In this document: piece after piece, positions 49,246 to 57,719 of the stretch
Numbering within the stretch: position 1 is the first letter of the stretch
How the letters are laid out: every line of letters begins with the position of its first letter
Origin: Kineococcus sp. NBC_00420
Lineage (GTDB): Bacteria > Actinomycetota > Actinomycetes > Actinomycetales > Kineococcaceae
DNA: 64,000 bases
Assembly: GCF_036021035.1 (NCBI RefSeq)
Contig: NZ_CP107930.1
Coordinates: forward strand, 2,418,001-2,482,000
Direction of reading: 5' to 3'
Translations under genes and position numbers: made by a program
The notes under the pieces: model-generated
Told to the model about the DNA's origin: nothing
The model's database searches: none
What the model saw: the letters and a program-made list of their open reading frames with translations, nothing else

Positions 49246-49273
49246 CGATACGTCTTGTACGTATCGTCGATAC
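49246..49273. promoter_or_regulatory. Overlapping palindromes, TetR operator
   Basis: CGATACGT (49246-49253) and ACGTATCG (49259-49266) form a perfect inverted repeat with a 5-bp spacer. The right arm is part of a second palindrome, GTATCGTCGATAC (49261-49273). Three GATAC-type half-sites therefore lie between the divergent SDR and TetR genes. Confidence 0.75.
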
Positions 49274-49329
49274 AGCGACCGTAGCACGCACTCTGGAGCA
49301 TCGCTACCCTCATCACGTACCATCGCTAC

Positions 49330-50007
49330 ATGAGCACCGAGACGCGCGCGGCGATCCTGGAGGCGGCCGAGCGCCTCCTCGTGGCCTCCGAGGACCACGA
49401 CATCGCCACCCGTGCCGTGTGCGAGGCCGCCGGGGTGACCCAGCCGGTCCTCTACCGCCAGTTCGGGGACAAGAAGGGGCTGCTGGACGCCCTCGCCGAC
49501 ACCGGTTTCGAGCGCTACGCGGCCCGCAAGGCAGAGTTGCCGGAATCGGGAGACCCGGTGGCCGACCTGCGCCTGGGGTGGGACGACCACATGGACTGGG
49601 CCTCGGCCAACCCGGCGCTCTACCAGTTGATGTTCGTCCCGCGCCCCCGCTCCCGGTCGCTCGCGCGCCGACGGGTCTTCGACCTGCTCGCGAAGGCCCT
49701 CACCCGCGTCGCGGCCACCGGCGGGCTCCGCGCGGAACCGCGCGACGCCGCCCAGGTGGTCCTCTCGGCCAACGTGGGAGCCGCCCTGAACCGGATCGCC
49801 CAACCGGAACTGTTCGACGCGGAGCTCTCGCACCGGATGCGCGACACCGTGTTCGCGTCGTTGCTGGCGGAACCCCCGGCCGTCGGCACGGGGGGCACCT
49901 CGGCCGCCGCCCGGCAACTGCGCGCCGCCCTCGAGGTCACGCCGACGGAGGCGCTGGAACCCGAGGAGAGCGCCCTGCTGCGACGCTGGCTGGAACGTCT
50001 CGACTGA
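49330..50007 (+). CDS. TetR-family transcriptional regulator
   Basis: 225 residues. TetR helix-turn-helix: AAERLLVASEDHDIATRAVCEAAGVTQPVLYRQFGDKKGLLDAL (in part). A long helical ligand domain follows. It most likely represses the divergent SDR gene through the palindromes at 49246-49273. The ATG at 49330 has no strong ribosome site, and a leaderless start is possible. Confidence 0.9.
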   Translation: MSTETRAAILEAAERLLVASEDHDIATRAVCEAAGVTQPVLYRQFGDKKGLLDALADTGFERYAARKAELPESGDPVADLRLGWDDHMDWASANPALYQLMFVPRPRSRSLARRRVFDLLAKALTRVAATGGLRAEPRDAAQVVLSANVGAALNRIAQPELFDAELSHRMRDTVFASLLAEPPAVGTGGTSAAARQLRAALEVTPTEALEPEESALLRRWLERLD

Positions 50008-50087
50008 CGGTGACCGGGGACGAGGTGACCTGGGAACGATCGCAGCGCCCCCTGTCGCGCACCACCTCGCCCGCGTAGGGTTCCGGC

Positions 50088-51068
50088 ATGGAGTACCGAC
50101 ACCTCGGACGCACAGGGCTGCGCGTCTCGCCGCTGTGCCTCGGAACGATGAACTTCGGCCCGCGCACGAGCGAAGCCGACAGTCACACCGTCATGGACGC
50201 AGCGCACGAGCACGGCATCAACTTCTTCGACAGCGCCAACGGCTACGGCAGCCACAAGGGAGAGACGGAGGAGATCGTCGGGCGCTGGTTCGCCCAGGGC
50301 GGCGGGCGCCGCGAGAAGACCGTCCTCGCCACCAAGTTGTACGGCGACATGACCGACTGGCCCAACGACGGCAAGCTCTCCGCCTACAACATCCGCCAGG
50401 CCTGCGACGCCTCGCTGAAGCGGCTGCAGACCGACCACATCGACCTCTACCAGATGCACCACGTCGACCGCGCGACGCCGTGGGAGGAGATCTGGGAGGG
50501 CATGAGCGTCCTGCGCCAGCAGGGCAAGATCCTCTACGCGGGTTCCTCGAACTTCGCCGGCTGGCACCTCGCTGCCGCGCAGGCCAGCGCCGCGGAACGC
50601 AAGGTCGTCGGCCTGGTCAGCGAGCAGTCGCTCTACAACCTCATGTCGCGCTGGGTGGAACTCGAGGTGCTGCCGGCCGCAGAGCACTACGGCCTCGGCG
50701 TCATCCCCTGGTCGCCGCTCGCCGGCGGTCTGCTGGGTGGGGTCCTCGCCAAGCAGGCGAAGGGCGACGAAGGCCGGGGCACCGCGAACACCGAGGGCAT
50801 CGAGAAGAACCGTGCGACGCTCGAGGCGTACGAGGGGTTCTGCCGCGAACTGGGTGAGGACCCGGCGGACGTCGGGATCGCCTGGCTGCTGACGCGGCCC
50901 GCGGTGACCGCCCCCATCATCGGGCCCCGCACGGTCGAGCAACTCACGAAGTCCCTGCGCAGCATCGACCTCGTCCTCGACGAGAAGGCGCTCGCGCGCC
51001 TCGACGAGCTGTTCCCGGCGCCGTTCCCGAACGGCAGCAAGCCCGCACCGGAGGCCTACGCCTGGTGA
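50088..51068 (+). CDS. Aldo/keto reductase
   Basis: 326 residues. Aldo/keto reductase TIM barrel: MEYRHLGRTGLRVSPLCLGTM (in part), FFDSANGYG with the catalytic Asp and Tyr, TKLYGD with the Lys, and MHHVD with the His, giving the full tetrad. NADPH-binding IGPRTVEQL lies near the end. It reduces carbonyls in the cytosol; close relatives are the YhdN/L-glyceraldehyde-3-phosphate reductase group, but the exact substrate is not predictable. Confidence 0.93.
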   Translation: MEYRHLGRTGLRVSPLCLGTMNFGPRTSEADSHTVMDAAHEHGINFFDSANGYGSHKGETEEIVGRWFAQGGGRREKTVLATKLYGDMTDWPNDGKLSAYNIRQACDASLKRLQTDHIDLYQMHHVDRATPWEEIWEGMSVLRQQGKILYAGSSNFAGWHLAAAQASAAERKVVGLVSEQSLYNLMSRWVELEVLPAAEHYGLGVIPWSPLAGGLLGGVLAKQAKGDEGRGTANTEGIEKNRATLEAYEGFCRELGEDPADVGIAWLLTRPAVTAPIIGPRTVEQLTKSLRSIDLVLDEKALARLDELFPAPFPNGSKPAPEAYAW

Positions 51069-51073
51069 GGAGC

Positions 51074-51106
51074 GGGACCGGCCGGGGGCTCACCCCGGCC
51101 GGTCCC
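51074..51106. terminator. Strong bidirectional terminator
   Basis: Perfect 14-bp stem (51074-51087 with 51093-51106) and a 5-nt loop between the convergent aldo/keto reductase and aminotransferase genes. Confidence 0.8.
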
Positions 51107-51113
51107 GACCGGA

Positions 51114-52256
51114 TCAGGAACGGTCCGGAAGCCGGGAGAGCCCGGTCACGACGTCGTCGCGGGTCCCGGCCAGCGACACCCGGATCCACCCCTCACCCTG
51201 GGAACCGAACGCCGACCCGGGTGCGACAGCCACCTTGTGCTCCACCAGGAACCGCTCGCACCAGGTCGAGACGTCGCCGCCGCTGGCGTGCGCGACCTCG
51301 ATCCAGAGGTAGAACGCCCCCGCCGGACGCTGGAACCGGATCCCCTTGCGCGAGAGCAGGTCGCACGCGGCCTCGAGGTTCCCGCGGTAGTGCTCGCGGG
51401 CGTCGGTGACGACCTGCTGGTCTCCCTCGAGCGCCGCGAGCGCGGCGAACTGGGCGGGCGCGTTGACGCAGCTGACCGTCGCCTCCTGCGCGGTGCGCAG
51501 CAACGCGTCCCACTGCGGCGGCGCCACCAGCCAGCCCACCCGGGCCCCGGTGAGGGCGTAGGTCTTGGAGAACGAGAACACGCTGAGCACGCGTCCGTCG
51601 GTGTCCAGCGACGCGGTGCTGACGTGCGGGGTCCCGTAGGTGAACTGCTCGTACACCTCGTCGCTGATCACCCACAGGTCGTGCTCCGCGGCGACGTCGA
51701 GCAACTGCCGCAGGACCTCCGCCTCGTAGACGGTGCCCAACGGGTTCGACGGGGAGTTCACCAGCAGCACCCGGGTGCGTGGGGTGATCGCCGCCCGCAA
51801 CGACGCCAGGTCCGGGCGGAAACCCCGTGCGGGGTCGAGGCGGTAGGGCACCGGGACCGCGCCGACGTGGCGCGCCGTCATGGCGAAGTTCACGTACCCG
51901 GGGTCGGGGACCAGGACCTCGTCCCCCGCGTCCAGCGTCAGCGACATCGCCTGGTGCAGGGCCTGCATCCCGCCGGCCGTGACCCACACCTGGTCGGGCG
52001 TGACGTCGAGACCGTTGTCCCGCCTCAGCTTCGCCGCGATCGCCGTCCGCAGCGGGGCAATCCCGCCGTTGGGCGTGTAGTTCGTGACGTCCTGCTCCCA
52101 CGCCCGGGCCCCGGCGGCGAGGACGTGCGGGGCGACGGGGAGGTCGGGTTCCCCGACGTTGAGGAAGACGACGTCGTCGATCCCCTGCGCCAGGTCGTAG
52201 ATCCGGCGGATCGCGGAGGCGGGGATGCGGAGGGCGTGCGGGGCGACGGAGGGCAC
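51114..52256 (-). CDS. Pyridoxal-phosphate aminotransferase, class I/II
   Basis: 380 residues from GTG 52256. Fold-type I aminotransferase: NVGEPDLPV at the start, TAGGMQAL, NSPSNPLGTVY, ISDEVYEQF, the PLP-binding Lys in SFSKTYALTGARVGW, and the substrate Arg in GWIRVSLAGT. The amino donor is probably aspartate, glutamate or an aromatic acid; the sequence does not decide. Alone on the minus strand between a terminator and the VOC gene. Confidence 0.9.
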   Translation of the reverse strand: MPSVAPHALRIPASAIRRIYDLAQGIDDVVFLNVGEPDLPVAPHVLAAGARAWEQDVTNYTPNGGIAPLRTAIAAKLRRDNGLDVTPDQVWVTAGGMQALHQAMSLTLDAGDEVLVPDPGYVNFAMTARHVGAVPVPYRLDPARGFRPDLASLRAAITPRTRVLLVNSPSNPLGTVYEAEVLRQLLDVAAEHDLWVISDEVYEQFTYGTPHVSTASLDTDGRVLSVFSFSKTYALTGARVGWLVAPPQWDALLRTAQEATVSCVNAPAQFAALAALEGDQQVVTDAREHYRGNLEAACDLLSRKGIRFQRPAGAFYLWIEVAHASGGDVSTWCERFLVEHKVAVAPGSAFGSQGEGWIRVSLAGTRDDVVTGLSRLPDRS

Positions 52257-52302
52257 GTCCCGATGCTCCCACGCGGACTCCTCCCGGGCGGGGCCGCGTC
52301 GC

Positions 52303-52737
52303 TCACCGGACCGGGGCCGGGGTCCCGGCGGCGAGGACCTCGAGGTAGTGCGCGTTGTGCATCAACCCCAGGACGTTGCCGAACGGGTCCACGACGGAGG
52401 CCCCGGTGAAACCCTCCCCGAACTCGCGAGCGGGCTGGAACAGCGTGGCCCCGAGCTCCAGGGTGCGCTCGATCGCCGCGTCGAGGTCGTCGACCTGCCA
52501 GTAGAGGACGACGCCACCGGGCCGGTCGGTGGACGGCACCCCGCCGAGCTGCCCGGCGAACTCCCCGTTGAGGATGCCCAGCTCGTGCTGGTAGTCGCCG
52601 ATGCGGAACTCGGCGTACCAGGGCTGGTCGAAGTACGGCGCGACCCCCAGCAGTTCGGTGTACCAGCGCTTGGCCCCCTCGAAGTCGTTCGCCAGCAGCG
52701 CCACGGTCGACATCCCTCGCAACATCGGGTCCTCCAT
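52303..52737 (-). CDS. VOC-superfamily (glyoxalase-like) protein
   Basis: 144 residues from ATG 52737 (ATG 52725 is also possible). Two betaalphabetabetabeta units: STVALLANDFEGAKRWYTELLGV in the first half (in part) and VVLYWQVDDLDAAIERTLELGA, then VVDPFGNVLGLM in the second. Likely a dioxygenase, lyase or small-molecule binder. It is divergent from a WYL regulator with a perfect operator-like palindrome between them, so it is the probable target. Confidence 0.87.
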   Translation of the reverse strand: MEDPMLRGMSTVALLANDFEGAKRWYTELLGVAPYFDQPWYAEFRIGDYQHELGILNGEFAGQLGGVPSTDRPGGVVLYWQVDDLDAAIERTLELGATLFQPAREFGEGFTGASVVDPFGNVLGLMHNAHYLEVLAAGTPAPVR

Positions 52738-52774
52738 CGGTTCGGGTGGTTCGTGGTCCCCACCCTGGCGCCTG

Positions 52775-52797
52775 AAGTGCTCACCTCCTGAGCACTT
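52775..52797. promoter_or_regulatory. Operator-like perfect palindrome
   Basis: AAGTGCTCA (52775-52783) and TGAGCACTT (52789-52797) with a 5-bp spacer, centred between the divergent VOC and WYL genes. Probably bound by the WYL regulator to control both. Confidence 0.82.
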
Positions 52798-52816
52798 TCC
52801 ACGGCAGACTCCTGAC

Positions 52817-53761
52817 GTGCGCGCAGACCGGCTCGTGGCCGTCCTCCTGCTCCTGCAGTCGCGGGGGCGGGTGACGGCCGCGGAGGTGGCCGCCGAGCTC
52901 CGGACCTCGTTGGCCACCGCCCGCCGCGACCTCGAGGCGCTGTCCACCGCGGGGATCCCGGTCTACCCGCAGCCCGGTCGAGGTGGTGGCTGGTCGCTGG
53001 TCGGCGGCGCCCGCACCGACCTCTCGGGCCTCACCGGCGACGAAGCCCGCGCCCTCTTCCTCACCGTCGGACCGACCGCGACCGACCCGGTCGCCCGGGC
53101 AGCGCTGCGCAAGCTCGTCCGCGCGTTGCCCGCGACCTTCCGCGCCGACGCCGAGGCCGCCGGGCAGGCCGTCGTGGTCGACCCGGCCCGCTGGGGAGCC
53201 GCCGAACGCACCCGCCCCGCACTGGTGGAACGGTTGCAGCGGCACGTGGTCGCCCGCACCCGGGTCCGCCTCACCTACGCGAACCGGCGCGGCACGAGCG
53301 AACGACTCCTCGACCCGCTCGGCCTCGTCGACAAGGACGACGTCTGGTACCTGGTGGCCGACGGCGAGTCGGGTCGGCGGACGTTCCGGGTGGACCGGAT
53401 CAGCGGTGTCGAGGCCACCGGGGAACGCTTCGAGCACCCCACCGCCTTCGACCTCGCCCGCGAGTGGCAGCGCGTCGTCGACGAGGTCGAGCGGCGCCGG
53501 GCGCTGAGCGGCGCCACCGTCGTGGTGCCGAACCGGTTCCTCCCCGTGCTGCGCGAGCAGTTCGGCCGGCACTGCACCGACGAGGAGGACCTCGGGGACG
53601 GACGCACCCGCTGCGCCCTCGCGGCACCCGCCCCGCTGGACCTGGCCCGCCACCTCGCCGGCTGGGGATCCAGCCTCGACGTGGAGGGTCCGGGGCCGGT
53701 GCGCCGGGAGCTGGGGCGGATCGGGCGGGAGCTGTCCGAGCGCTACCCGCCGGAGGACTGA
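52817..53761 (+). CDS. DeoR-type HTH and WYL-domain regulator
   Basis: 314 residues from GTG 52817. N-terminal helix-turn-helix (about 1-60: RLVAVLLLLQSRGRVTAAEVAAELRTSLATARRDLEAL, in part), then a WYL domain (about 135-220; here the motif reads VWYLVADG with FRVDRI following) and a C-terminal WCX-like region. WYL domains sense small molecules or nucleic acid. The gene probably regulates the divergent VOC gene. It overlaps the convergent DUF1684 gene by 19 bp. Confidence 0.9.
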   Translation: MRADRLVAVLLLLQSRGRVTAAEVAAELRTSLATARRDLEALSTAGIPVYPQPGRGGGWSLVGGARTDLSGLTGDEARALFLTVGPTATDPVARAALRKLVRALPATFRADAEAAGQAVVVDPARWGAAERTRPALVERLQRHVVARTRVRLTYANRRGTSERLLDPLGLVDKDDVWYLVADGESGRRTFRVDRISGVEATGERFEHPTAFDLAREWQRVVDEVERRRALSGATVVVPNRFLPVLREQFGRHCTDEEDLGDGRTRCALAAPAPLDLARHLAGWGSSLDVEGPGPVRRELGRIGRELSERYPPED

Positions 53762-54651
53762 CGGGGAACCGCAGACCCGAGGTCAGGCGGGTTCCCGCAC
53801 CGTCGACGGATCAGGCAGACGTGGGACCCGTCGGGCGCACCCGTCGGGCGCACCCGTCGTTCGCCGGCCCGGACGGCCACGGGAAGCCGGTTCTGCGGGG
53901 GCGGAACGGGGCAGGAGTAGGCGTCCGAGAACGCACAGGGCGGTAGGAAGGCACGGTTGAGGTCGAGTTCGAACGAGACCGGAACCGGGCCGGGGGTGAC
54001 GTCGAGCACGAGGAAGCGCCCCGGGCGGTACGACTCCGTCCCGGTCGTGGCGTCGGCGAAGACGAGCACGGGGGTGGTCCCGTCCAGGAAGACGGTGAGC
54101 CGGTGCCGCATCCCGTCGAGGTCGAGGTCGACCGTGCCCGGAACGCGCTTCCGGTGACCGTCGTCGACGACGCGGGTGAAACCCCAGGGGACCTCGTCGA
54201 CCGCAGGGGCGGGAGTGAAGACGGCAGGCAGCACCCAGCGCTCGTCGAAGTCCCACCGCTCGATGCCACCGAAGGCCGCCAGGGCCGGCGCCGACTCGTC
54301 GTAGACGCGCAGTTCCACGTCCCGGCCGTCGAGCGAGAACGCCTCGAACCACCAGCGCTCCCGGTGGATCCGGCGCGCCTGCTGCCCGCTGCCGGCCAGC
54401 CGCACGGACGTCCCGTCGGCCGCCGTCCAGACCAGGGCCCCGCCGCCCGCGTCGCGCACGGTGGCACCGGGTACCTGCTCCACCGGGACGGGTTCCGCAC
54501 CCACCGGGAGGAACGCCACCAGGGCCAGGTTCCCCGGCACCCCGGCGACGGCGCGATCGCGCTCCTCGCACCAGCCCTGCCACGCGTCAGCTCCCACGGC
54601 GGTGAGTCTCCCGTCCCGCACCGGAGGGGGCGAGACGTTGCGGCTGTGCAC
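53743..54651 (-). CDS. DUF1684 protein
   Basis: 302 residues from GTG 54651. The C-terminal half has the DUF1684 signature: YRPGRFLVLDV, FELDLNRAFLPPCAFSDAYSCPVPPPQNRLP, then VAVRAGER. The N-terminus contains WQGWCEERDRAV. No signal peptide. Function unproven. The last 30 residues after the conserved domain overlap the convergent WYL gene, so they may be a recent extension. Confidence 0.85.
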   Translation of the reverse strand: MHSRNVSPPPVRDGRLTAVGADAWQGWCEERDRAVAGVPGNLALVAFLPVGAEPVPVEQVPGATVRDAGGGALVWTAADGTSVRLAGSGQQARRIHRERWWFEAFSLDGRDVELRVYDESAPALAAFGGIERWDFDERWVLPAVFTPAPAVDEVPWGFTRVVDDGHRKRVPGTVDLDLDGMRHRLTVFLDGTTPVLVFADATTGTESYRPGRFLVLDVTPGPVPVSFELDLNRAFLPPCAFSDAYSCPVPPPQNRLPVAVRAGERRVRPTGAPDGSHVCLIRRRCGNPPDLGSAVPRQSSGG

Positions 54652-54690
54652 TTGGCCCAGGTGGGACCGCTCCGGTGTGCAGGGAGCCTA

Positions 54691-54719
54691 CTGACAGTCG
54701 AGAGCACGCCCCCTAGCGT
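54691..54719 (+). promoter_or_regulatory. Promoter of the permease-DUF917 operon
   Basis: CTGACA (54691-54696), 17-bp spacer, TAGCGT (54714-54719). The -10 box is identical to that of the MarR gene promoter at 21397. The start codon is 35 bp downstream, after a GAGGAG ribosome site. Confidence 0.6.
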
Positions 54720-54754
54720 TCGGCGCACCCCGCCCGCCGACCGAGGAGTTCACG

Positions 54755-56104
54755 ATGGCCACTGCTTCCGCCGTCGACGACCACGCCCTGGGGCGTGTGC
54801 CCGACACCGCCCGGTACTCGTGGTGGTCCGTCGCCGTGCAGCGCTTCGGACAGATGTCGGCGCTGAGCCAGTTCCTGCTGGGCGCCACCCTGGGTTTCGG
54901 CATGACGTTCTGGAACGCGTTCCTGGCCTTCACCCTCGGTGCCGTGATCCTTGAGGTCGTCGCCGTCTTCGTGGGGATCATCGGGGCGCGCGAGGGGATG
55001 TCGACCTCGATGGTGGCGCGCTGGCTCGGTTTCGGCCGCGGCGGCTCCGCCCTCATCGGGCTCGCCATCGGCATCAGCCTGATCGGCTGGTTCGGCATCC
55101 AGTCCGCCGTCTCGGCCCAGGGGCTCGCCGCGACGTTGGGCGTCCTGCCGGCGTGGGGCTGGTCGCTGCTGTTCGGTCTCGTCGTCACCGCGATCTGCGT
55201 CGCCGGTTTCGACAAGATGGCCTGGACCGCCTACGTCACCGTCCCCCTGTTCCTGGTCCTCGTCGGCTGGGCGATCATCGGTGAACTCCTCAGCCACGAC
55301 GTCGGCACCCTGATCTCGCAGGCCGCCCCCGGACCGCAGATCAGCGTCGCGGCGGGTACGACCATCGTCGCCGGCGGTTTCATCGTGGGTGCCGTCGTGA
55401 CCCCCGACATGACGCGGTTCAACCGCAGCACCGCGGACGTCGTCAAACAGACCCTCGTCGGTGTGACCCTGGGTGAGTACGTCATCGGGATGGCCGGGGT
55501 CCTGCTCGCCCACGCCGTCGGCAGCGACCAGATCACGACCATCCTGACGTCCTCCGTCGGCTGGGTCGGCGTCCTCATCGTCGTCCTCGGCACCGTGAAG
55601 ATCAACGACTGGAACCTCTACTCCTCGGGTCTGGGCGTCGTGAACTTCATCGGGACGCTGACCGGGAGGCCCGTCAACCGTGCGCTCACCACGGCCGTCC
55701 TCGGGGTCGTCGGATCGCTGCTCGCGGCCGGCGGCATCCTCGGTCGCCTCACCGACTTCCTGACGATCCTCGGCGTCGTCTTCCCGCCCATCGCGGGGAT
55801 CATGGTCGCGGAGTACTTCGTCGTGAAGCGCTGGCGGGGGGTCCTCGAGTCCTCCCGCGCCGACGGCGGTGCGGTGCCGTCCACGTCGCCGACCTGGGTC
55901 CCGGCCACCCTCGCCGTGTGGCTGGTCGCCTCACTGATCGGGCACTTCGTCACCGTCGGCCTGGGCAGCGTGAACTCGCTCGTCGTCGGTTTCGTCCTCT
56001 ACGTCGTCGCCGGGAAGACCGGGTTGCTGCGCGAGGTCGGCAGCAGCCGTACCACCGACGGCGAGTCGACCGCCGCCGTCGAGAACACCCCCGCCCCGGC
56101 CTGA
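54755..56104 (+). CDS. Cytosine-permease-like NCS1 transporter
   Basis: 449 residues with about 12 membrane helices. NCS1/CodB pattern: a soluble N-terminus ending in PDTARYSWWSVAVQRFG, then SQFLLGATLGFGMTFWNAF, GWFGIQSAV, VTPDMTRFNRST and a long C-terminal tail. It imports a nucleobase, hydantoin or similar heterocycle. It leads an operon of hydantoinase-like genes, so a ring compound or its breakdown product is the likely cargo. Confidence 0.9.
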   Translation: MATASAVDDHALGRVPDTARYSWWSVAVQRFGQMSALSQFLLGATLGFGMTFWNAFLAFTLGAVILEVVAVFVGIIGAREGMSTSMVARWLGFGRGGSALIGLAIGISLIGWFGIQSAVSAQGLAATLGVLPAWGWSLLFGLVVTAICVAGFDKMAWTAYVTVPLFLVLVGWAIIGELLSHDVGTLISQAAPGPQISVAAGTTIVAGGFIVGAVVTPDMTRFNRSTADVVKQTLVGVTLGEYVIGMAGVLLAHAVGSDQITTILTSSVGWVGVLIVVLGTVKINDWNLYSSGLGVVNFIGTLTGRPVNRALTTAVLGVVGSLLAAGGILGRLTDFLTILGVVFPPIAGIMVAEYFVVKRWRGVLESSRADGGAVPSTSPTWVPATLAVWLVASLIGHFVTVGLGSVNSLVVGFVLYVVAGKTGLLREVGSSRTTDGESTAAVENTPAPA

Positions 56105-56132
56105 TCCGAAGATCCACCAGAGAGGCAGTTCC

Positions 56133-57719
56133 ATGCGCATCGGCATCGACGTCGGCGGCACGAACACCGACGCGGTCCTGCTCGGCGACGCGGGCGAGGT
56201 CCTCGCCGCCGTGAAGACGGCCACCACCTCCGACGTCTCCGGCGGCATCGTCGCGGCTCTCGCGACGCTGCAGGGCAAGCACGCCTTCGACCCGATCGGC
56301 GTCCGGGCGGTGATGATCGGCACGACGCACTTCATCAACGCCCTCGTCGAAGCCCGGCGACTGGCCCCCACCGCCGCCCTGCGGCTCGGACTACCGGCGA
56401 CGGCCTCGCTGCCGCCGATGGTCGACTGGCCGGAACGGCTCGTCGAGGCCGTCCACGGTCGCGCCTACCTCGCCCACGGCGGGCACGAGTTCGACGGCCG
56501 GAAGATCTCCGACCTCGACGAGGACGAACTGCGCCGGCACGCCGCCGACATGGCCGCCCACGGGGTGCGCAGCCTCGCGATCACCTCGGTGTTCTCCCCC
56601 GTCAGCGCCGAGTTCGAACTCCGCGCCGCCGAGGTCATCGCGGCGGAACTCCCGGAGATGGCGATCTCGCTCTCGCACGAGATCGGTCGCATCGGCCTGC
56701 TCGAACGGGAGAACGCGACCGTGGTCAACGCCGCCCTGCGCGAGCTCGCGGCCGGGATCGTCGACGGCCTGACGGCGTCCGTCCTCGGCGCGGGCATCCT
56801 CGCCCCGATCTACCTCAGCCAGAACGACGGCACGCTCATGGACGTCGAGCACGCCCGCCGCTACCCCGTCTCGACGTTCGCCTCCGGGCCGACGAACTCG
56901 ATGCGTGGGGCCGCGGTCCTCAGCGGGGTCGGGAACTGCGCCGTGATCGACGTCGGGGGCACGACGTCCGACGTCGGCGTGCTCACCCGGGGTTTCCCGC
57001 GGGAGGCCACCACCGAGGTGAGCGTGGCCGGCATCCGGACGAACTTCCGGATGCCCGACGTCCTCTCCATCGGGATCGGCGGCGGCAGCCTGGTCACCGG
57101 TACCCCGGACTCCGCCGCGGTCGGGTCACGGTCCGTCGGGTACCGGCTGACCGAGGAGGCGCTCGTCTTCGGTGGGTCCACCCTCACCGCGACCGACATC
57201 GCCGTGGCCGCCGGGCGCGCCGACATCGGCGACGCGTCCCTCGTGGCGCACCTCGACCGTTCCCTCGTGCGGGCCGCGCTCGAGCGCATCGCGGCCGACG
57301 TGGCCGACGCCGTGGACCGGATGCGCACGTCGTCCGCTCCCCTGCCCGTCGTGGCGGTGGGAGGAGGTTCCGTCCTGCTCCCCGATGTGCTGGCCGGCAG
57401 CGGTGAGGTCCTGCGACCGGAGAACTTCGCGGTCGCGAACGCCATCGGTGCCGCGATCGCCCAGGTGAGCGGTGAGGTGGACCGCGTGTTCACGATCGAA
57501 CCCGGCCGTCGCCACGAGGTCCTCGACGCCGCCCGCGCCGAGGCCGTCGAACGGGCCGTGGCCGCCGGGGCCACCCCGAACTCCGTCGAGGTCCTGGAGG
57601 TCGACGAGGTGCCGTTGCCGTACCTTCCCGGTGGGGCCACCCGCATCCGGGTCAAGGCCGTCGGGGACCTGCAGCTGCACGGGGCGCGGGCCGGAGCGCC
57701 GGAGGTGGCCGGTGTCTGA
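56133..57719 (+). CDS. Hydantoinase/oxoprolinase A-family protein (HyuA-like)
   Basis: 528 residues. An ASKHA-type N-terminus (RIGIDVGGTNTDAVLL) precedes the HyuA domain with IGTTHFINALVE, FASGPTNSMRG, VIDVGGTTSDVGVL and SIGIGGGSLV. ATP-dependent ring-opening hydantoinases and acetone-type carboxylases share this fold. No HyuB subunit follows; instead DUF917 genes do, which is a known arrangement with this short HyuA type. The stop overlaps the next start by 8 bp. Confidence 0.9.
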   Translation: MRIGIDVGGTNTDAVLLGDAGEVLAAVKTATTSDVSGGIVAALATLQGKHAFDPIGVRAVMIGTTHFINALVEARRLAPTAALRLGLPATASLPPMVDWPERLVEAVHGRAYLAHGGHEFDGRKISDLDEDELRRHAADMAAHGVRSLAITSVFSPVSAEFELRAAEVIAAELPEMAISLSHEIGRIGLLERENATVVNAALRELAAGIVDGLTASVLGAGILAPIYLSQNDGTLMDVEHARRYPVSTFASGPTNSMRGAAVLSGVGNCAVIDVGGTTSDVGVLTRGFPREATTEVSVAGIRTNFRMPDVLSIGIGGGSLVTGTPDSAAVGSRSVGYRLTEEALVFGGSTLTATDIAVAAGRADIGDASLVAHLDRSLVRAALERIAADVADAVDRMRTSSAPLPVVAVGGGSVLLPDVLAGSGEVLRPENFAVANAIGAAIAQVSGEVDRVFTIEPGRRHEVLDAARAEAVERAVAAGATPNSVEVLEVDEVPLPYLPGGATRIRVKAVGDLQLHGARAGAPEVAGV

